Below, in pieces: positions 8,340-18,476 of a DNA stretch of 64,000 nucleotides. The stretch covers positions 1 to 64,000 of the forward strand of contig NZ_WHVL01000005.1 of assembly GCF_020622355.1 (NCBI RefSeq), written 5' to 3'. Every line of letters begins with the position of its first letter. The first letter of the stretch is position 1. The translations under genes were made by a program, and so were the position numbers. The DNA is from Vreelandella malpeensis (GTDB lineage: Bacteria; Pseudomonadota; Gammaproteobacteria; Pseudomonadales; Halomonadaceae). The notes beneath the pieces were generated by a model. It was not told where the DNA came from and did no database searches. It was given only the letters and a program-made list of their open reading frames with translations.

Positions 8340-9500
8340 TCACTCGAAGATCGGTTCGAAACCGGCATCGCGCAGTGCAGTGGCGCGCGCGTTCATCCAT
8401 TCGCTGGTGAAAGCGTCGTCATCGGCGGGAGCGTTCTGCATGAACTGCTCCCAGGCTTGCATCAGCACGTTCTGGCGTTCGATCAGCAGCTCTTGGTGGG
8501 CCTGCAGCTCGTCACTCCACGCGCCGGTCTCTTCGTAGTACTCGACCACCGCATCATGAAACGGCACGACCCACTCGAGATCTTGGTACTCCAGCGCATA
8601 GCCGTTTGCACCAGGGGCGTTGTCTTTGTAGTCGTCGTAGTTGTCCTGCAGCGCCTTGATCAGGCCATAGGCGATGTTGTCGTCCAGGTCCTGGTTGGCT
8701 ACCACGATGGGGTAGGGGTAGCTGGCGCTCGACAAGGGTGTGTCAGGGCCGATGTTACCGGCGCCTGCCGTCACTTCGTGTGGGCGAAAATACGGTGCGA
8801 CGGCGGCCATGCGCTGCCATCCCGCCTTATCGCTCGGGTCGAGCATCGGCCAACTGATGCCGCGCGGGCTGCTGGCTAGTTGCTGGGCCGGCGGGGTCAC
8901 GGTGGTCGTGAAGGACGCATCGACGTCACCGGCGATGATGCCGTCGAAGGAGCGCGCGTAACCGGGATAATCCACCCGCTCCACGTCGTCCCAGGTAAGC
9001 CCTCCAAATGCCAGATACGCCTCGGTACCCTTGTTGAGTGCGTCGTCACCTCGAATGTAGGCAATGCGCTTGCCGGCAAGGTCTGCAGGGGTCTTCACAT
9101 CCAGATCTCCCGCCACCGCCAGCGATAATCCGAACGAGGCGGTGGACGTGGTGATCACGCGGATTGACTGAGGCCCCCAATCGCGGTCGGCGAACATCAG
9201 TACGCCCTCGGCCCCGTAGTAGCTTGCGATGCCGCAGGCACAGAGGTCGACGCGACCCTGCTTGAGTGGCGTCATTCGGGATACGTCGTTTTCACCCGGC
9301 AGCACGCGCACTGACGAACCGTATTCGTTTTGCAGCATGTTGCCGATGGCGACCGCCTGGGCATAGCCGCTGGAGTTGGTGCCGTAGGCCGTCCAGGCCA
9401 TGGTAGCGGGTAGATCGACTTCGTCTGCTTGAGTGGAAAGGATACCGGCCAACGAGAGGGTGAGGGCGGCGGCGAGCGGGCGTTTATGGAATGAGCGCAT
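8340..9500 (-). CDS. TAXI-family TRAP transporter solute-binding protein
   Basis: A 386-residue periplasmic receptor. The start at 9500 follows AGGAG. A signal peptide (MRSFHKRPLAAALTLSLAG, cleavage near STQA-DE) precedes the TAXI domain. The body contains YAQAVAIGNMLQNEYG and GKRIAYIRGDDALNK, the typical TAXI ligand-lobe regions. It lies 47 bases upstream of the fused permease gene and is the first gene of the minus-strand acyl-CoA operon, so its promoter probably controls all six genes. The ligand cannot be read from sequence; TAXI receptors studied elsewhere bind glutamate or other carboxylates. Confidence 0.92.
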   Translation of the reverse strand: MRSFHKRPLAAALTLSLAGILSTQADEVDLPATMAWTAYGTNSSGYAQAVAIGNMLQNEYGSSVRVLPGENDVSRMTPLKQGRVDLCACGIASYYGAEGVLMFADRDWGPQSIRVITTSTASFGLSLAVAGDLDVKTPADLAGKRIAYIRGDDALNKGTEAYLAFGGLTWDDVERVDYPGYARSFDGIIAGDVDASFTTTVTPPAQQLASSPRGISWPMLDPSDKAGWQRMAAVAPYFRPHEVTAGAGNIGPDTPLSSASYPYPIVVANQDLDDNIAYGLIKALQDNYDDYKDNAPGANGYALEYQDLEWVVPFHDAVVEYYEETGAWSDELQAHQELLIERQNVLMQAWEQFMQNAPADDDAFTSEWMNARATALRDAGFEPIFE

Positions 9501-9564
9501 GGGGGCTCCTGCGTTGTGCATCTAGGATTGGCGTTATAGTTTTATTTACACTTCATTACTTAAT

Positions 9565-9600
9565 GTTCCGCTATGCGGTACGTTGTTTTGCAATATGCAA
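9565..9600 (-). promoter_or_regulatory. Two adjacent dyad symmetries upstream of the TRAP operon
   Basis: In the 215-base gap before the TAXI gene lie an imperfect 17-bp palindrome (9565-9581, core CCGC-TAT-GCGG) and a perfect TTGCA-ATA-TGCAA dyad (9588-9600). Their position 65-100 bases upstream of the receptor start fits operator sites for a repressor or activator of the operon. The first dyad resembles IclR-type operators in layout (inference). No regulator gene sits next to it. Confidence 0.35.
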
Positions 9601-9676
9601 TTGATAGTAGAGAAGCTTCGAGACCAATGTCAACGCCGGCGTCATTGCAGGAGAAGGGTAGGTACAGACACTCGGA

Positions 9677-9695
9677 AGCCAGCACGCGGCTGGCT
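9677..9695 (-). terminator. Hairpin downstream of the SulP gene
   Basis: Seven-bp arms AGCCAGC/GCTGGCT around ACGCG, 20 bases after the SulP stop. There is no T-run, so intrinsic termination is doubtful. Confidence 0.3.
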
Positions 9696-9715
9696 CCATT
9701 CATATGTGTGGAGAA

Positions 9716-11416
9716 CTACTGAAATTCGCGCCAGGCGGCGTAGGTACTAAGGAAGACGCGCCCGGTGAGCGCATCGAGGAAATCGCTCTGCTTGAGGCGG
9801 TCCATTACCGGGCCTTTCACCTCGGAAAGATGGAGCTTGACTTCGGAGTCCTTGAGGCGCGCATTGATCGCATCCAGGCTTTCCAGCGCCGAGGCATCGA
9901 TGAGGTTCACCGCCGAGCAGATCAGCACCACGTGCTCGATCTCCGGGCGGCTCGCCACCAGGTTGTAGACGGTGTCCTCGAGATAGCGCGCATTGGCGAA
10001 GTAGAGACTTTCGTCGATGCGCAGGAGCGCGGCGTTCTTGGGTGCCTCTACATCGTGACGCTCGACGTTGCGAAAGTGTTCGGTATCCGGCACGCGACCG
10101 ACCAGCGCGCTGTGGGGGCGACTGGTGCGGTAGAGAAACAGCGCAAGCGACAGCGTCACGCCACCGATGATGCCTGCTTCGACTCCCTCTACCAAGGTGA
10201 GCACGATGGTTAGTGCCATGGCCGCGAAGTCGCTGCGCGAGTAGCGCCAGGTCTGGCGTAGCATGGTGATGTCGACCAGGGTGAGAATCGCCACCGTGAT
10301 GGTGGCCGCCAGGGTGGCGATGGGCAGGTAATGGAGCCAGCCGGTGAAGGTCAGCGTGACGAGCGCAATGCCGAGTGCTGCGAAGGCGCCCGCCGCCGGC
10401 GTCTGGGCGCCGGCATCGAAGTTGATCACCGTGCGCGAAAGCCCGCCGGTCACCGGCATGCCGCTGGTCACGCCCGCCGCCAGGTTGGCGGCACCCAGTC
10501 CCACCAGCTCCTGGTTCGGCGCAATGCGCTGGCGCCGCTTGGCAGCGAGCATCTGCCCCATGGAAACCGACTCGACGAAGCCCACCAGGCTGATCAGTAG
10601 CGCGGGTATCAGAAGCGTCTTCCAGAGCGCGACATCGAAAGACGGCAAGCTCAAGGCGGGGAGTCCGGCGGGAATATCACCCACTACGGCCACGCCCTGG
10701 TTCGTCAGCTGGAAGTGCCAGCACGCGAGCGTCGTCACACTGACGGCGAAGACGGGTCCCGCCTTGGTCAGAAGATCCGCCACCCCGTCTGGCAGGCCGA
10801 GGCGGATGAACGAACGCTTGCCGAAGCGGCGCATGCCGACCAGAAAGAGCAGCGTGCCCGCGCCGATCACGAGGGTATAGACGTTGCTTGAAGCCAGGTT
10901 CGGCACCAGCGTCATGACCCGCTCGACCAGGGTGAAACCGCTGCTGTCGATGCCCAGAAGGCTCCCGAGCTGGCTCGCCGCGATCAGGATGCCCGACGCC
11001 GTCAAGAAACCGGAGATGACCGGGTGACTCAGAAAATTGCTGAAGAACCCCATCCGCGCAAGTCCCATGCCGACCAGCATCAGCCCGGAGAGCAACGACA
11101 GCACCAGCGCCGCCTCCAGGTAGAGCGCCGAGCCCGGCTCGGCTACCGCACTCAGCGCCGCGCCGGTCATCAATGCGATGATCGCTACCGGCCCCACGGC
11201 CAGCGTCTGGCTGGTGCCCATCAAGGTGTACAGAAGCTGGGGCAGGATGCTCGCGTAAAGCCCCACCACGGCGGGCAGGCCCGCCAGCAGCGCGTAGGCC
11301 AGCGACTGTGGAATCACCATGATGGTGACGATCAGCCCGGCCAGCGCATCGGCGCCGAGCAGCCGACGGTGGTAGTGGGGTAGCCAGGTGAGGATGGGAA
11401 AGTAGTGCTTCAACAT
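9716..11416 (-). CDS. SulP-family inorganic anion transporter with STAS domain
   Basis: A 566-residue inner-membrane permease of the SLC26/SulP family, transporting sulfate, bicarbonate or dicarboxylates. The N-terminal signature DALAGLIVTIMVIPQSLAYA is near residue 25, and about a dozen membrane segments run to ~residue 410. The cytoplasmic STAS domain occupies ~430-566 (DESLYFANARYLEDTV; SAVNLIDASALESLDAI). I start at 11416 (MLKHYFPIL) because the 12 residues encoded upstream are arginine-rich and non-family. It stands alone, divergent from the chemoreceptor gene. Ion specificity is not predictable. Confidence 0.93.
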   Translation of the reverse strand: MLKHYFPILTWLPHYHRRLLGADALAGLIVTIMVIPQSLAYALLAGLPAVVGLYASILPQLLYTLMGTSQTLAVGPVAIIALMTGAALSAVAEPGSALYLEAALVLSLLSGLMLVGMGLARMGFFSNFLSHPVISGFLTASGILIAASQLGSLLGIDSSGFTLVERVMTLVPNLASSNVYTLVIGAGTLLFLVGMRRFGKRSFIRLGLPDGVADLLTKAGPVFAVSVTTLACWHFQLTNQGVAVVGDIPAGLPALSLPSFDVALWKTLLIPALLISLVGFVESVSMGQMLAAKRRQRIAPNQELVGLGAANLAAGVTSGMPVTGGLSRTVINFDAGAQTPAAGAFAALGIALVTLTFTGWLHYLPIATLAATITVAILTLVDITMLRQTWRYSRSDFAAMALTIVLTLVEGVEAGIIGGVTLSLALFLYRTSRPHSALVGRVPDTEHFRNVERHDVEAPKNAALLRIDESLYFANARYLEDTVYNLVASRPEIEHVVLICSAVNLIDASALESLDAINARLKDSEVKLHLSEVKGPVMDRLKQSDFLDALTGRVFLSTYAAWREFQ

Positions 11417-11529
11417 GGTGTCCAGACGTCGGCGTTCGAGCGGAAGTCGCACGCCCTATACTAGCGCGTTCACGCAAGGCTTAGCGTGTCTGGTTGAAAA
11501 TAACGCCCGTCCTTCGTCCAAAGTGCAAT

Positions 11530-11557
11530 TTGCTCGCCGCGCGCGACGCGGTAATCT
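11530..11557 (+). promoter_or_regulatory. Candidate sigma-70 promoter for the chemoreceptor gene
   Basis: TTGCTC (11530-11535), a 16-base spacer and TAATCT (11552-11557) lie 64 bases before the start codon. The hexamers are moderate matches. Confidence 0.4.
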
Positions 11558-11620
11558 GGCTTTGCTACCCACGCTTGCAATACGCGTTTCACCAATGACA
11601 CGACAATAAAGGTGCACGCC

Positions 11621-13264
11621 ATGTGGCGATTGACGATTCTGGTGCCCTTGGCACTGTTGGGGGCTTGCCTCCCTCTGCTGGCGAGTGGCTGGGTGTATTC
11701 GGCGTTGGGCTTGGCCTTTCTGGCCGGGGGGCTGACCTGCGCTTGGCTTTACCGCGAGGTCTACGAGAGCGCGAGCGTTGAGGGCTCGTGGCGTCCGGGG
11801 TTCAAATCGCTCGCCGATTACGCCTCGCTCAAGGCCATGGCCTATCGCTTGATGGGGCGGGCAAGCCGTACGGCGATCGCCTCCGCCGAGGTATCGCACC
11901 ACGCCGATGCCATGGATCGGCGCCTGCAAGATCAAAAGCGCAGCACTCGGGAAGCCGCCGCCAGCATGGCCGAGGTGGCCACCGCGATCAGCCAGGTCAG
12001 CGCCAGCGCCACTCAGGTTGCAGCACTGGCCGAGCGGGCCGGGCGCTCCAGCCACCAGAACCATGCAAGCCTTGCTGAAATTGTCGAGGAGATGAACGGC
12101 GTGACCCAGCGCTCCGGCGAGGCGCTGGCACTTCTTTCGTCACTCAACGAGCGCATCGACCGGGTGCGTAACGTCACCTCGGTGATCGATGAGATCGCCG
12201 AGCAGACGCACCTGCTATCGCTCAACGCCTCGATCGAGGCGGCGCGTGCCGGGGAGTACGGGCGCGGCTTTGCGGTCGTGGCAGGCGAGGTGCGAAACCT
12301 GGCGCAGAAGACGTCCCAGGCCACGGCGAGCGTGGAGACGCTGGTCGGTGACATGCACAGAAGCGCTCACGAGGTCGTGGCGACTATGACGGATCTGATG
12401 ACCCGTATCGGCGAGCGCGCCACCGGAATGCGCGCGGTGGGCGAAGGGCTTTCGACGATCACCCAGGAGTTCGACGAGGTGAACCGCGAGATCGGCGGCG
12501 TTGCCGAGGCCATGATCAGCACGCGAGCTCACAGTCAGACCGTCAGCGCGATACTCGTTCGTCTCGAGCAGGACGTGGACGAGGGCCATCACCGCATGCA
12601 TGATCTCGCCTTTCGGGCGCGGGATCTGATGGAAGCGGCCGAAGGTACGGATGGGGAGCTCGCCCAGCAGCGCCTTGAAGGGCGTCACCAGGTGGTGTAC
12701 AAGGCCGCGCGCGAAACCGCGAATCGACTCCAGGCGCTGTTCGAGAAGGCCATCAGCGAGGGCGAGCTGTCACGTCAGGCGCTGTTTCACCCCGAATATC
12801 TGCCCATCGCGGGTACCCAGCCGCCGCTTTATCGTACCGGTTTCGACAGGTTCACTGATCAAAACTTCCCCGCGCTTCAGGAGCCCCTGCTCGAGAAGCT
12901 GTCGCTCGCCTACGCGATCGCCTGCGATCGCAATGGCTACGTGCCGACCCATAACCAGGCCGTGAGCCGGACACCGACCGGCGATCTCGAGCACGACCTC
13001 GCGTACTGTCGCAGCAAGCGCATCTTCGATGACGCGACAGGCAGCCGCTGCGGCGCCCATACCCAGGCGCTGCTGCTGCAGACCTACAAGCGCGATACCG
13101 GCGAGGTGATGCACGACTTGTCGGTGCCGATCTTCATCGGCGGCGAGCACTGGGGCGGCTTTCGCATCGGCTATCGACCCGAGACGACATTGCAGTCGTC
13201 GGCACGCTACGTGTCTATCGAAACCGACGAGACCACGGCGCTAGCCCGCCTGGCGCGGGCGTGA
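11621..13264 (+). CDS. Methyl-accepting chemotaxis protein with C-terminal sensor domain
   Basis: A 547-residue receptor. Two closely spaced hydrophobic segments (~residues 2-42) leave almost no periplasmic loop, and there is no clear HAMP domain. The signalling domain covers ~90-330 with the hairpin tip [20 protein letters not shown], which contacts CheA/CheW. A separate globular domain follows (~370-547; [13 protein letters not shown]...RIFDDATG...HWGGFRIGY), seen at the C-terminus of a subset of chemoreceptors. Sensing is therefore probably cytoplasmic (inference). ATG at 11621 is chosen because AAAGG lies 8 bases upstream; an in-frame GTG occurs at 11612. Its end overlaps rarD by 24 bases. 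Confidence 0.92.
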   Translation: MWRLTILVPLALLGACLPLLASGWVYSALGLAFLAGGLTCAWLYREVYESASVEGSWRPGFKSLADYASLKAMAYRLMGRASRTAIASAEVSHHADAMDRRLQDQKRSTREAAASMAEVATAISQVSASATQVAALAERAGRSSHQNHASLAEIVEEMNGVTQRSGEALALLSSLNERIDRVRNVTSVIDEIAEQTHLLSLNASIEAARAGEYGRGFAVVAGEVRNLAQKTSQATASVETLVGDMHRSAHEVVATMTDLMTRIGERATGMRAVGEGLSTITQEFDEVNREIGGVAEAMISTRAHSQTVSAILVRLEQDVDEGHHRMHDLAFRARDLMEAAEGTDGELAQQRLEGRHQVVYKAARETANRLQALFEKAISEGELSRQALFHPEYLPIAGTQPPLYRTGFDRFTDQNFPALQEPLLEKLSLAYAIACDRNGYVPTHNQAVSRTPTGDLEHDLAYCRSKRIFDDATGSRCGAHTQALLLQTYKRDTGEVMHDLSVPIFIGGEHWGGFRIGYRPETTLQSSARYVSIETDETTALARLARA

Positions 13265-14143
13265 TCGCCAGGAGGACCAGGAGTAAAGGCCAAGGCCTGC
13301 CCAGATCATGACGAAGGTAACGAGCTGAATGCTGCCCAGCGGCTCCCCGAAGACCACCAGCGCGATCAGGAACTGCAAGGTCGGGTTGATGTACATGAGA
13401 AACCCGAGAGTCGACAGGCGAAGCCTGCGAGCAGCGCCGGCGAAGGCCAGAAGCGGCAGAGCGGTGGCGACGCCGCAGCTCGCCAGCAGGACGCTCGTCG
13501 GCAGGTCCTGCAGAAAGTGCGACGCGCCTTGGGCGCTGATAAAGCCAAGGGCCAGCAGCGCCAGCGGCAGCAGCACCAAGGTCTCCACGAAGAGTCCCGA
13601 CAAGCCATCCAACGCGACCTGCTTGCGAAAAAGCCCGTAGCTGCCGAAGCTCAGCGCCAGCAGCAGGCTGATCCAGGGCAGCTCGCCGAGGGTCAGAAGC
13701 TGGATCAGAATGGCCACGCTTGCAAGCCCGAGTGCGGCGAGCTGCGGCTTGGCCATCGTCTCGCGCAGCACCAGCACCCCGAGCGCTACGTTGATCAAGG
13801 GCGTCAGGAAGTAGCCCAGGCTCGCTTGCAGTACCTGGCGGCTTTCCACCGCGTAGATATAGAGCCCCCAGTTGACCCCGATAAGCACCGCACAGACCAG
13901 CACCCGCCCGAGCCGTTTCGGCGCTTTCAAGGCATTAGTCACCGGCGCCCAGCGCTTGAGCAGCGTGATCACGCCGACGAGGAAGACGCAGGACCAGAGG
14001 ATACGGTGGATCAGCACCTCGAAGGCAGGCACGCCGTCGAACAGCGCGAAGTAGAGGGGAAAGCAGCCCCACATCAGGTAGGCGGTCAGCCCGAAGGTGA
14101 CGCCCTTGGCGACTTCCGGATCGCGAGACGGGAACGAGAGCAT
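13241..14143 (-). CDS. rarD: EamA-family transporter RarD
   Basis: A 300-residue inner-membrane permease of the drug/metabolite superfamily with ten predicted membrane segments. RarD signatures include the N-terminal [18 protein letters not shown] and [36 protein letters not shown] mid-protein and [20 protein letters not shown] near the end. E. coli RarD is named for an association with chloramphenicol sensitivity, but its substrate is unsettled. The start at 14143 has GAGG upstream and lies 77 bases from the divergent omega-amidase gene. Confidence 0.92.
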   Translation of the reverse strand: MLSFPSRDPEVAKGVTFGLTAYLMWGCFPLYFALFDGVPAFEVLIHRILWSCVFLVGVITLLKRWAPVTNALKAPKRLGRVLVCAVLIGVNWGLYIYAVESRQVLQASLGYFLTPLINVALGVLVLRETMAKPQLAALGLASVAILIQLLTLGELPWISLLLALSFGSYGLFRKQVALDGLSGLFVETLVLLPLALLALGFISAQGASHFLQDLPTSVLLASCGVATALPLLAFAGAARRLRLSTLGFLMYINPTLQFLIALVVFGEPLGSIQLVTFVMIWAGLGLYSWSSWRSRPRQAG

Positions 14144-14220
14144 GACGGCCTCATTATCAAAAAATGCTAATCTAGCACACAACGTCAACATACACCGGTA
14201 GAGCGAAAAGGAGACACGGC

Positions 14221-15036
14221 ATGGCCGAGTTGAAGACGAGCCTCATTCAGTGCGACCTGCGCTGGGAGGACCCCCGGGCCAATCACGCGCACCTGGAAAC
14301 GCTGCTCGGCGAGCTCGACGGGCGCGATACCGACCTCATCGTGCTGCCGGAGATGTTCGCCACCGGTTTCACCATGAACTCGCGCGAAATGGCCCAGCCC
14401 ATGGCGCAGAGCGAAAGCGTTGCCTGGCTCTTGGAGCAGGCGAAGGCGCGCGGCTGCGTGATGACCGGGAGCGTGGCGATCGTCGATGGGTGCGAGTACT
14501 ACAATCGCCTGATCTGGGCGACGCCCGAGGGCGAGGTCATCCACTACGACAAGCGCCACCTGTTTCGCATGGCCGGCGAGCACGAGCGCTACGGCATGGG
14601 CCAGGAGCGGCGCATCGTTGAGCTCAACGGGTTCAGAATCCTGCTCAGCGTCTGCTACGACCTGCGCTTCCCGGTCTGGATGCGCCAGCAGCCCGCCGAG
14701 GGGGAGCACTTCGAGTACGACGCCATCCTGTGCGTAGCCAATTGGCCCGCCGCCCGTCGCCAGCCCTGGCGAACGCTTCTGCAGGCGCGCGCGGTGGAGA
14801 ACCTGGCCTACGTGGTCGGCGTGAACCGGGTGGGCGAGGACGCCAAGGGGCTTGGCTACAGCGGCGACTCGCTGCTGGTCGATTTCAAGGGCGAGCCCTT
14901 GATCGATCGCCCCGCGAACGAGGCCTTCATCGCCACCGGCGTGCTCGACAAGGCCGAGCTCGACGCCTTTCGCGAGAAGTTTCCCGCCTGGCAGGACGCG
15001 GACCGCTTCACCCTCGTGCCGGGGGTGGGCCACTGA
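14221..15036 (+). CDS. yafV: Omega-amidase YafV-like, carbon-nitrogen hydrolase family
   Basis: A 271-residue nitrilase-superfamily amidase. The catalytic triad is visible: Glu in VLPEMFATGF, Lys in HYDKRHLF and Cys in SVCYDLRFPVWMR. YafV-type enzymes hydrolyse alpha-ketoglutaramate or alpha-keto-succinamate, completing the methionine/glutamine transamination salvage route. AAAGGAG precedes the ATG. The stop codon overlaps the rsuA start (TGATG), so the two genes are probably coupled. Confidence 0.92.
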   Translation: MAELKTSLIQCDLRWEDPRANHAHLETLLGELDGRDTDLIVLPEMFATGFTMNSREMAQPMAQSESVAWLLEQAKARGCVMTGSVAIVDGCEYYNRLIWATPEGEVIHYDKRHLFRMAGEHERYGMGQERRIVELNGFRILLSVCYDLRFPVWMRQQPAEGEHFEYDAILCVANWPAARRQPWRTLLQARAVENLAYVVGVNRVGEDAKGLGYSGDSLLVDFKGEPLIDRPANEAFIATGVLDKAELDAFREKFPAWQDADRFTLVPGVGH

Positions 15037-15737
15037 TGCGCCTGGACCGTTTTCTGAGCGAAACCACGCCGCTCACGCGAAGCCTCGCCAAGCGTGCCTT
15101 GAAGGGCGGCAAGGTCACCGTCAACGGGGTCGCGGTCAAGCAGGCCGCGACCCATGTGGTCATGGAGGATGAGGTACGGTTCAACGGCGAGCGCCTGGCT
15201 CTGGTCGGGCTGCGCTACGTGATGCTGCACAAGCCTGCCGACGTGGAGTGCACCGCGCGACGCGGGCTTTATCCGCGGGCGATCGATTTGATCGATTTGC
15301 CCAAGGCCGAGCGCCTGCAGCCGGTAGGGCGCCTCGATGTCGACACCACCGGGCTCTTGTTGTTGACCGATGATGGTCAGTGGTCGCACCGGGTGACCTC
15401 GCCGCGCCATCGCTGCGACAAGGTTTACCTCGCCGAGCTGGCCGAGCCGCTGGAAGGCGCGGCCGCCGAGCGCGCCGAGGCGCAGGTGCGCGAGGGCATC
15501 CTGCTCGAGGACGACGACACGCCGACCGCGCCGGCCACCCTCGAACTGCTCACGCCCACACAAGCCAAGCTGACCTTGACCGAAGGGCGCTACCATCAGG
15601 TCAAGCGCATGTTCGGCGCGCTCGGCAACCGGGTGGTCGCGCTGCATCGCCATTCGATCGGTTCCATTGCGCTGCCCGACACCCTGGCACCGGGCGAGTG
15701 GCGCGAGCTCAGCGCCGAGGAAATTGCCCGCTTCTAG
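15036..15737 (+). CDS. rsuA: 16S rRNA pseudouridine(516) synthase RsuA
   Basis: A 233-residue pseudouridine synthase. The N-terminal S4 RNA-binding domain (MRLDRFLSET...ALKGGKVTVNG) covers residues 1-60. The catalytic domain carries GRLDVDTTGLLLLTDDG with the active-site aspartate, and EGRYHQVKRMFGALGNRV. RsuA modifies U516 of 16S rRNA in 30S assembly intermediates. The ATG at 15036 shares bases with the preceding stop. A strong hairpin terminator follows 46 bases downstream. In E. coli rsuA also lies close to yejABEF. Confidence 0.95.
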   Translation: MRLDRFLSETTPLTRSLAKRALKGGKVTVNGVAVKQAATHVVMEDEVRFNGERLALVGLRYVMLHKPADVECTARRGLYPRAIDLIDLPKAERLQPVGRLDVDTTGLLLLTDDGQWSHRVTSPRHRCDKVYLAELAEPLEGAAAERAEAQVREGILLEDDDTPTAPATLELLTPTQAKLTLTEGRYHQVKRMFGALGNRVVALHRHSIGSIALPDTLAPGEWRELSAEEIARF

Positions 15738-15782
15738 CGAGCGAGTTGCCACGATCATGATTTATACCGTTATCTTGCTTTC

Positions 15783-15809
15783 AAGCCCCTTCATTTCGAA
15801 GGGGCTTTT
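15783..15809. terminator. Bidirectional rho-independent terminator between rsuA and yejF
   Basis: A 10-bp perfect stem AAGCCCCTTC/GAAGGGGCTT (15783-15792 and 15798-15807) with a 5-base loop and short T-runs on both sides, between convergent genes. Confidence 0.85.
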
Positions 15810-15822
15810 CGTCTTGACGTCA

Positions 15823-17415
15823 TCAGGCGACGACAGAGGTGAGGTGGGCGGCGTCGATCAGCGCGCGGGTATAGGCATGGCGAGGTGAGGAGAGGACCTC
15901 GAGGCAGTCGCCGTGCTCGACGACCTCGCCCTCCTTGAGCACCATGACCCGGTGAGCCATGGCGCGTACCACCGCCAGGTCGTGGCTGATGAACAGATAG
16001 CTCAGCCGTCGCCTGGCCTGTACGTCGCGCAGCAGGGCGATCAGCTGCTTTTGCACGGTGCGATCCAGCGCCGAGGTCGGCTCATCGAGCACCAGAAGCT
16101 CGGGTTCCAGGATCAGCGCCCGGGCCACGGCAATGCGCTGGCGCTGACCGCCGGAGAACTCGTGCGGATAGCGTGCCGCGCAGCTTACAGGCAGGCCGAC
16201 CTCCATGAGCGTCTGATGAACCCGGGTGCTCACATCGGCGGCGTCGAGCTCAGGGTGGTGAAAGCGCAGGCCTTCGCTGACGATATCGAACACCGACATG
16301 CGCGGCGAGAGTGCCCCGTACGGGTCCTGGAACACCATTTGGAAGCGGTGTCGCTGGCGGCGCAGCGCGTTGCCGGAAAGCGTGCCGAGCGGCGTATGAC
16401 CCAGGGTGATGCCGCCTTGGCTCGGCACCAGGCGCATGATCGCCGAGGCCAGCGTCGTCTTGCCGGAGCCGGATTCGCCGACGATACCCAGCGTCTCGCC
16501 CGGGGCGATGGTCAGGTCCATCGGTTTCACCGCCTCAATGGGTGGCGGCGGGCGTTTGAACAGCCCGCTGCGGGGGCGCGGGAAGCTCACTGCGAGCCGC
16601 TGCGCGCTTAGAAGCGGTTGCGCATCCGTGACCGGCGCCGGCCGACCCTCGGGTTCGGCGGCGATCAGCGCCTTGGTGTAATCGCTTTGCGGGTGCGCGA
16701 AGATCTGCTCGACGGGGCCGATCTCTTCGATACGGCCCGCCCGCATGACGCACACCCGCTCGGCGAAGCGGCGCACCAGGTTCAGGTCGTGGCTGATGAA
16801 CAGCATTCCCATGCCGCGGGTGTCGCGAAGCTCACGGAGCAGCGCCAAGATCTCCTGCTGAACAGTGACGTCGAGCGCGGTGGTCGGCTCGTCGGCGATC
16901 AGAAAGGCCGGGTTGTTGGCGATCGCCATGGCGATCATCACCCGCTGGCGCTGGCCGCCGGAGAGCTGGTGCGGCCAGGCGTCAAGGAGCTCGTCGACTC
17001 GCGGCAGCTTGACCTGTTCGAGCAGCTCGCGGGCGCGGCGGCGCGCGGCGTGACCGCGAAGCCCTTGGTGCAGGCGCAGGGTTTCGCCGATCTGCCTGCC
17101 GATTCGGTGCAGCGGGTTGAGCGAGGTCATCGGCTCCTGGAAGACGAAGCCGACCCGATTGCCGCGTAGCGCGTTCCACTCGCGCTTGTCAAGGCTGGAT
17201 AGCGAGGTGCCCTCGAGCCAGCGTCCGCCACTCACCTCGGCGTTGCCTGGCAGCAGATCGATTGCTCCCAGGGCGGAAACCGACTTGCCGGAGCCCGACT
17301 CGCCGACGATCGCCAGGGTCTCGCCGCGTGCCACGCTCAGCGAAAGCGAGGTCACCACCGGCTGCCCGTCGAAGGCGACGCCAAAGTCATCGAGGCGAAA
17401 AAGCGGCTCAGGCAT
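15823..17415 (-). CDS. yejF: Oligopeptide ABC transporter ATPase YejF (tandem ATP-binding domains)
   Basis: A 530-residue fusion of two ABC ATPases that powers YejBE-mediated uptake of oligopeptides (and microcin C in E. coli). Each half has a Walker A (GESGSGKS near residue 38; GESGSGKT near 315), a signature loop ([16 protein letters not shown]) and a Walker B (LIADEPT; LVLDEPT). The chosen start at 17415 has GGGAG upstream and overlaps the yejE end by 8 bases. It is the last gene of yejABEF, convergent with rsuA across a shared terminator. Confidence 0.96.
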   Translation of the reverse strand: MPEPLFRLDDFGVAFDGQPVVTSLSLSVARGETLAIVGESGSGKSVSALGAIDLLPGNAEVSGGRWLEGTSLSSLDKREWNALRGNRVGFVFQEPMTSLNPLHRIGRQIGETLRLHQGLRGHAARRRARELLEQVKLPRVDELLDAWPHQLSGGQRQRVMIAMAIANNPAFLIADEPTTALDVTVQQEILALLRELRDTRGMGMLFISHDLNLVRRFAERVCVMRAGRIEEIGPVEQIFAHPQSDYTKALIAAEPEGRPAPVTDAQPLLSAQRLAVSFPRPRSGLFKRPPPPIEAVKPMDLTIAPGETLGIVGESGSGKTTLASAIMRLVPSQGGITLGHTPLGTLSGNALRRQRHRFQMVFQDPYGALSPRMSVFDIVSEGLRFHHPELDAADVSTRVHQTLMEVGLPVSCAARYPHEFSGGQRQRIAVARALILEPELLVLDEPTSALDRTVQKQLIALLRDVQARRRLSYLFISHDLAVVRAMAHRVMVLKEGEVVEHGDCLEVLSSPRHAYTRALIDAAHLTSVVA

Positions 17416-18475
17416 GCGAGGCTCCCGGGGTCGGTGCGGTGGCGGCATTCACGTGGCGCGGATCAAAAGCGTCGCGCAGCCCTTCGCCGATGAACACCAG
17501 CAGCGACAGCATGATCGCCAGTGTCATGAATGCGGTGATGCCGAGCCAGGGCGCGTGCAGATTGTTCTTGCCCTGGGCGGCGAGCTCGCCCAGCGACGGC
17601 GAGCCCGGCGGCAGGCCGAAGCCGAGAAAATCGAGCGCAGTCAGCGTGCCGATGGCCCCGGTGAACAGAAACGGAATGAAGGTCAGCGTCGCCACCATGG
17701 CGTTGGGCAGCACGTGGCGCCACATGATCAGCCGTGACGGCAGGCCCATGGCCCTGGCGGCGCGCACGTACTCCAGGTTGCGCGCGCGCAGAAACTCGGC
17801 GCGCACGATGTCCACGAGCCCCAGCCAGGAGAACAGCAGCATGATGCCCAGAAGCCACCAGAACCCCGGCTGCACGAAGCTCGCCAGGATGATCAGCAGA
17901 AACAGCACGGGAAGCCCCGACCAGATCTCGGTGACGCGCTGGCCGATCAGGTCCACCTTGCCGCCGAAGTAGCCCTGCACGCCGCCGGCCAGCACGCCGG
18001 TGACGATGGAGCCGGCGGTCAATACCAGAGCGAAGGCCACCGACAGGCGAAAGCCGTAGATCACCCGGGCCAGCACGTCGCGGCCCTGGTCGTCGGTGCC
18101 AAGCCAATGGCGGGTATCCGGCAGGGCGGGTGACGGGCGGCTCATCTGCATGTCCAGCGTCTGGTAGGAGAAGCGGATCGGTGGCCAAAGTGCCCAGCCG
18201 TTCTCCTCGATCTGCTCCTGGATGAACGGGTCCAGGTAGTCGGTTCGGGTAGGCAGGAAACCGCCGAACTCGGTTTCCGGGTAGTCCACCAGCAGCGGTG
18301 CGTACCACTGGCCGTCGTAGTGCAGCACGAGCGGCTTGTCGTTGGCGACGAGTTCCGCCGCAAGGCTTACCAGAAACAGCATGGCGAACAGCCACAGCGA
18401 TACCCGAGCGCGGCGGTTGGCCTTGAAGGCGTTCAGGCGGCGCCGGGTGATCGGCGAAAGGCGAAGGGCGGCCAT
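17408..18475 (-). CDS. yejE: Oligopeptide ABC transporter permease YejE
   Basis: A 355-residue inner-membrane permease. An N-terminal membrane segment follows the basic stretch [15 protein letters not shown] large periplasmic insertion precedes the binding-protein-dependent transport domain, whose EAA-type loop is near residue 255 ([20 protein letters not shown]). It pairs with YejB to form the channel. The start at 18475 lies 1 base after the yejB stop, with GGGAG inside the yejB end. Confidence 0.95.
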   Translation of the reverse strand: MAALRLSPITRRRLNAFKANRRARVSLWLFAMLFLVSLAAELVANDKPLVLHYDGQWYAPLLVDYPETEFGGFLPTRTDYLDPFIQEQIEENGWALWPPIRFSYQTLDMQMSRPSPALPDTRHWLGTDDQGRDVLARVIYGFRLSVAFALVLTAGSIVTGVLAGGVQGYFGGKVDLIGQRVTEIWSGLPVLFLLIILASFVQPGFWWLLGIMLLFSWLGLVDIVRAEFLRARNLEYVRAARAMGLPSRLIMWRHVLPNAMVATLTFIPFLFTGAIGTLTALDFLGFGLPPGSPSLGELAAQGKNNLHAPWLGITAFMTLAIMLSLLVFIGEGLRDAFDPRHVNAATAPTPGASHA

Positions 18476-18476
18476 G

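Noticed and set aside
14730..15035. N-terminal extension of RsuA
   Set aside because: The frame stays open inside the omega-amidase gene, but the encoded residues are arginine/glycine-rich and the S4 domain starts at 15036.
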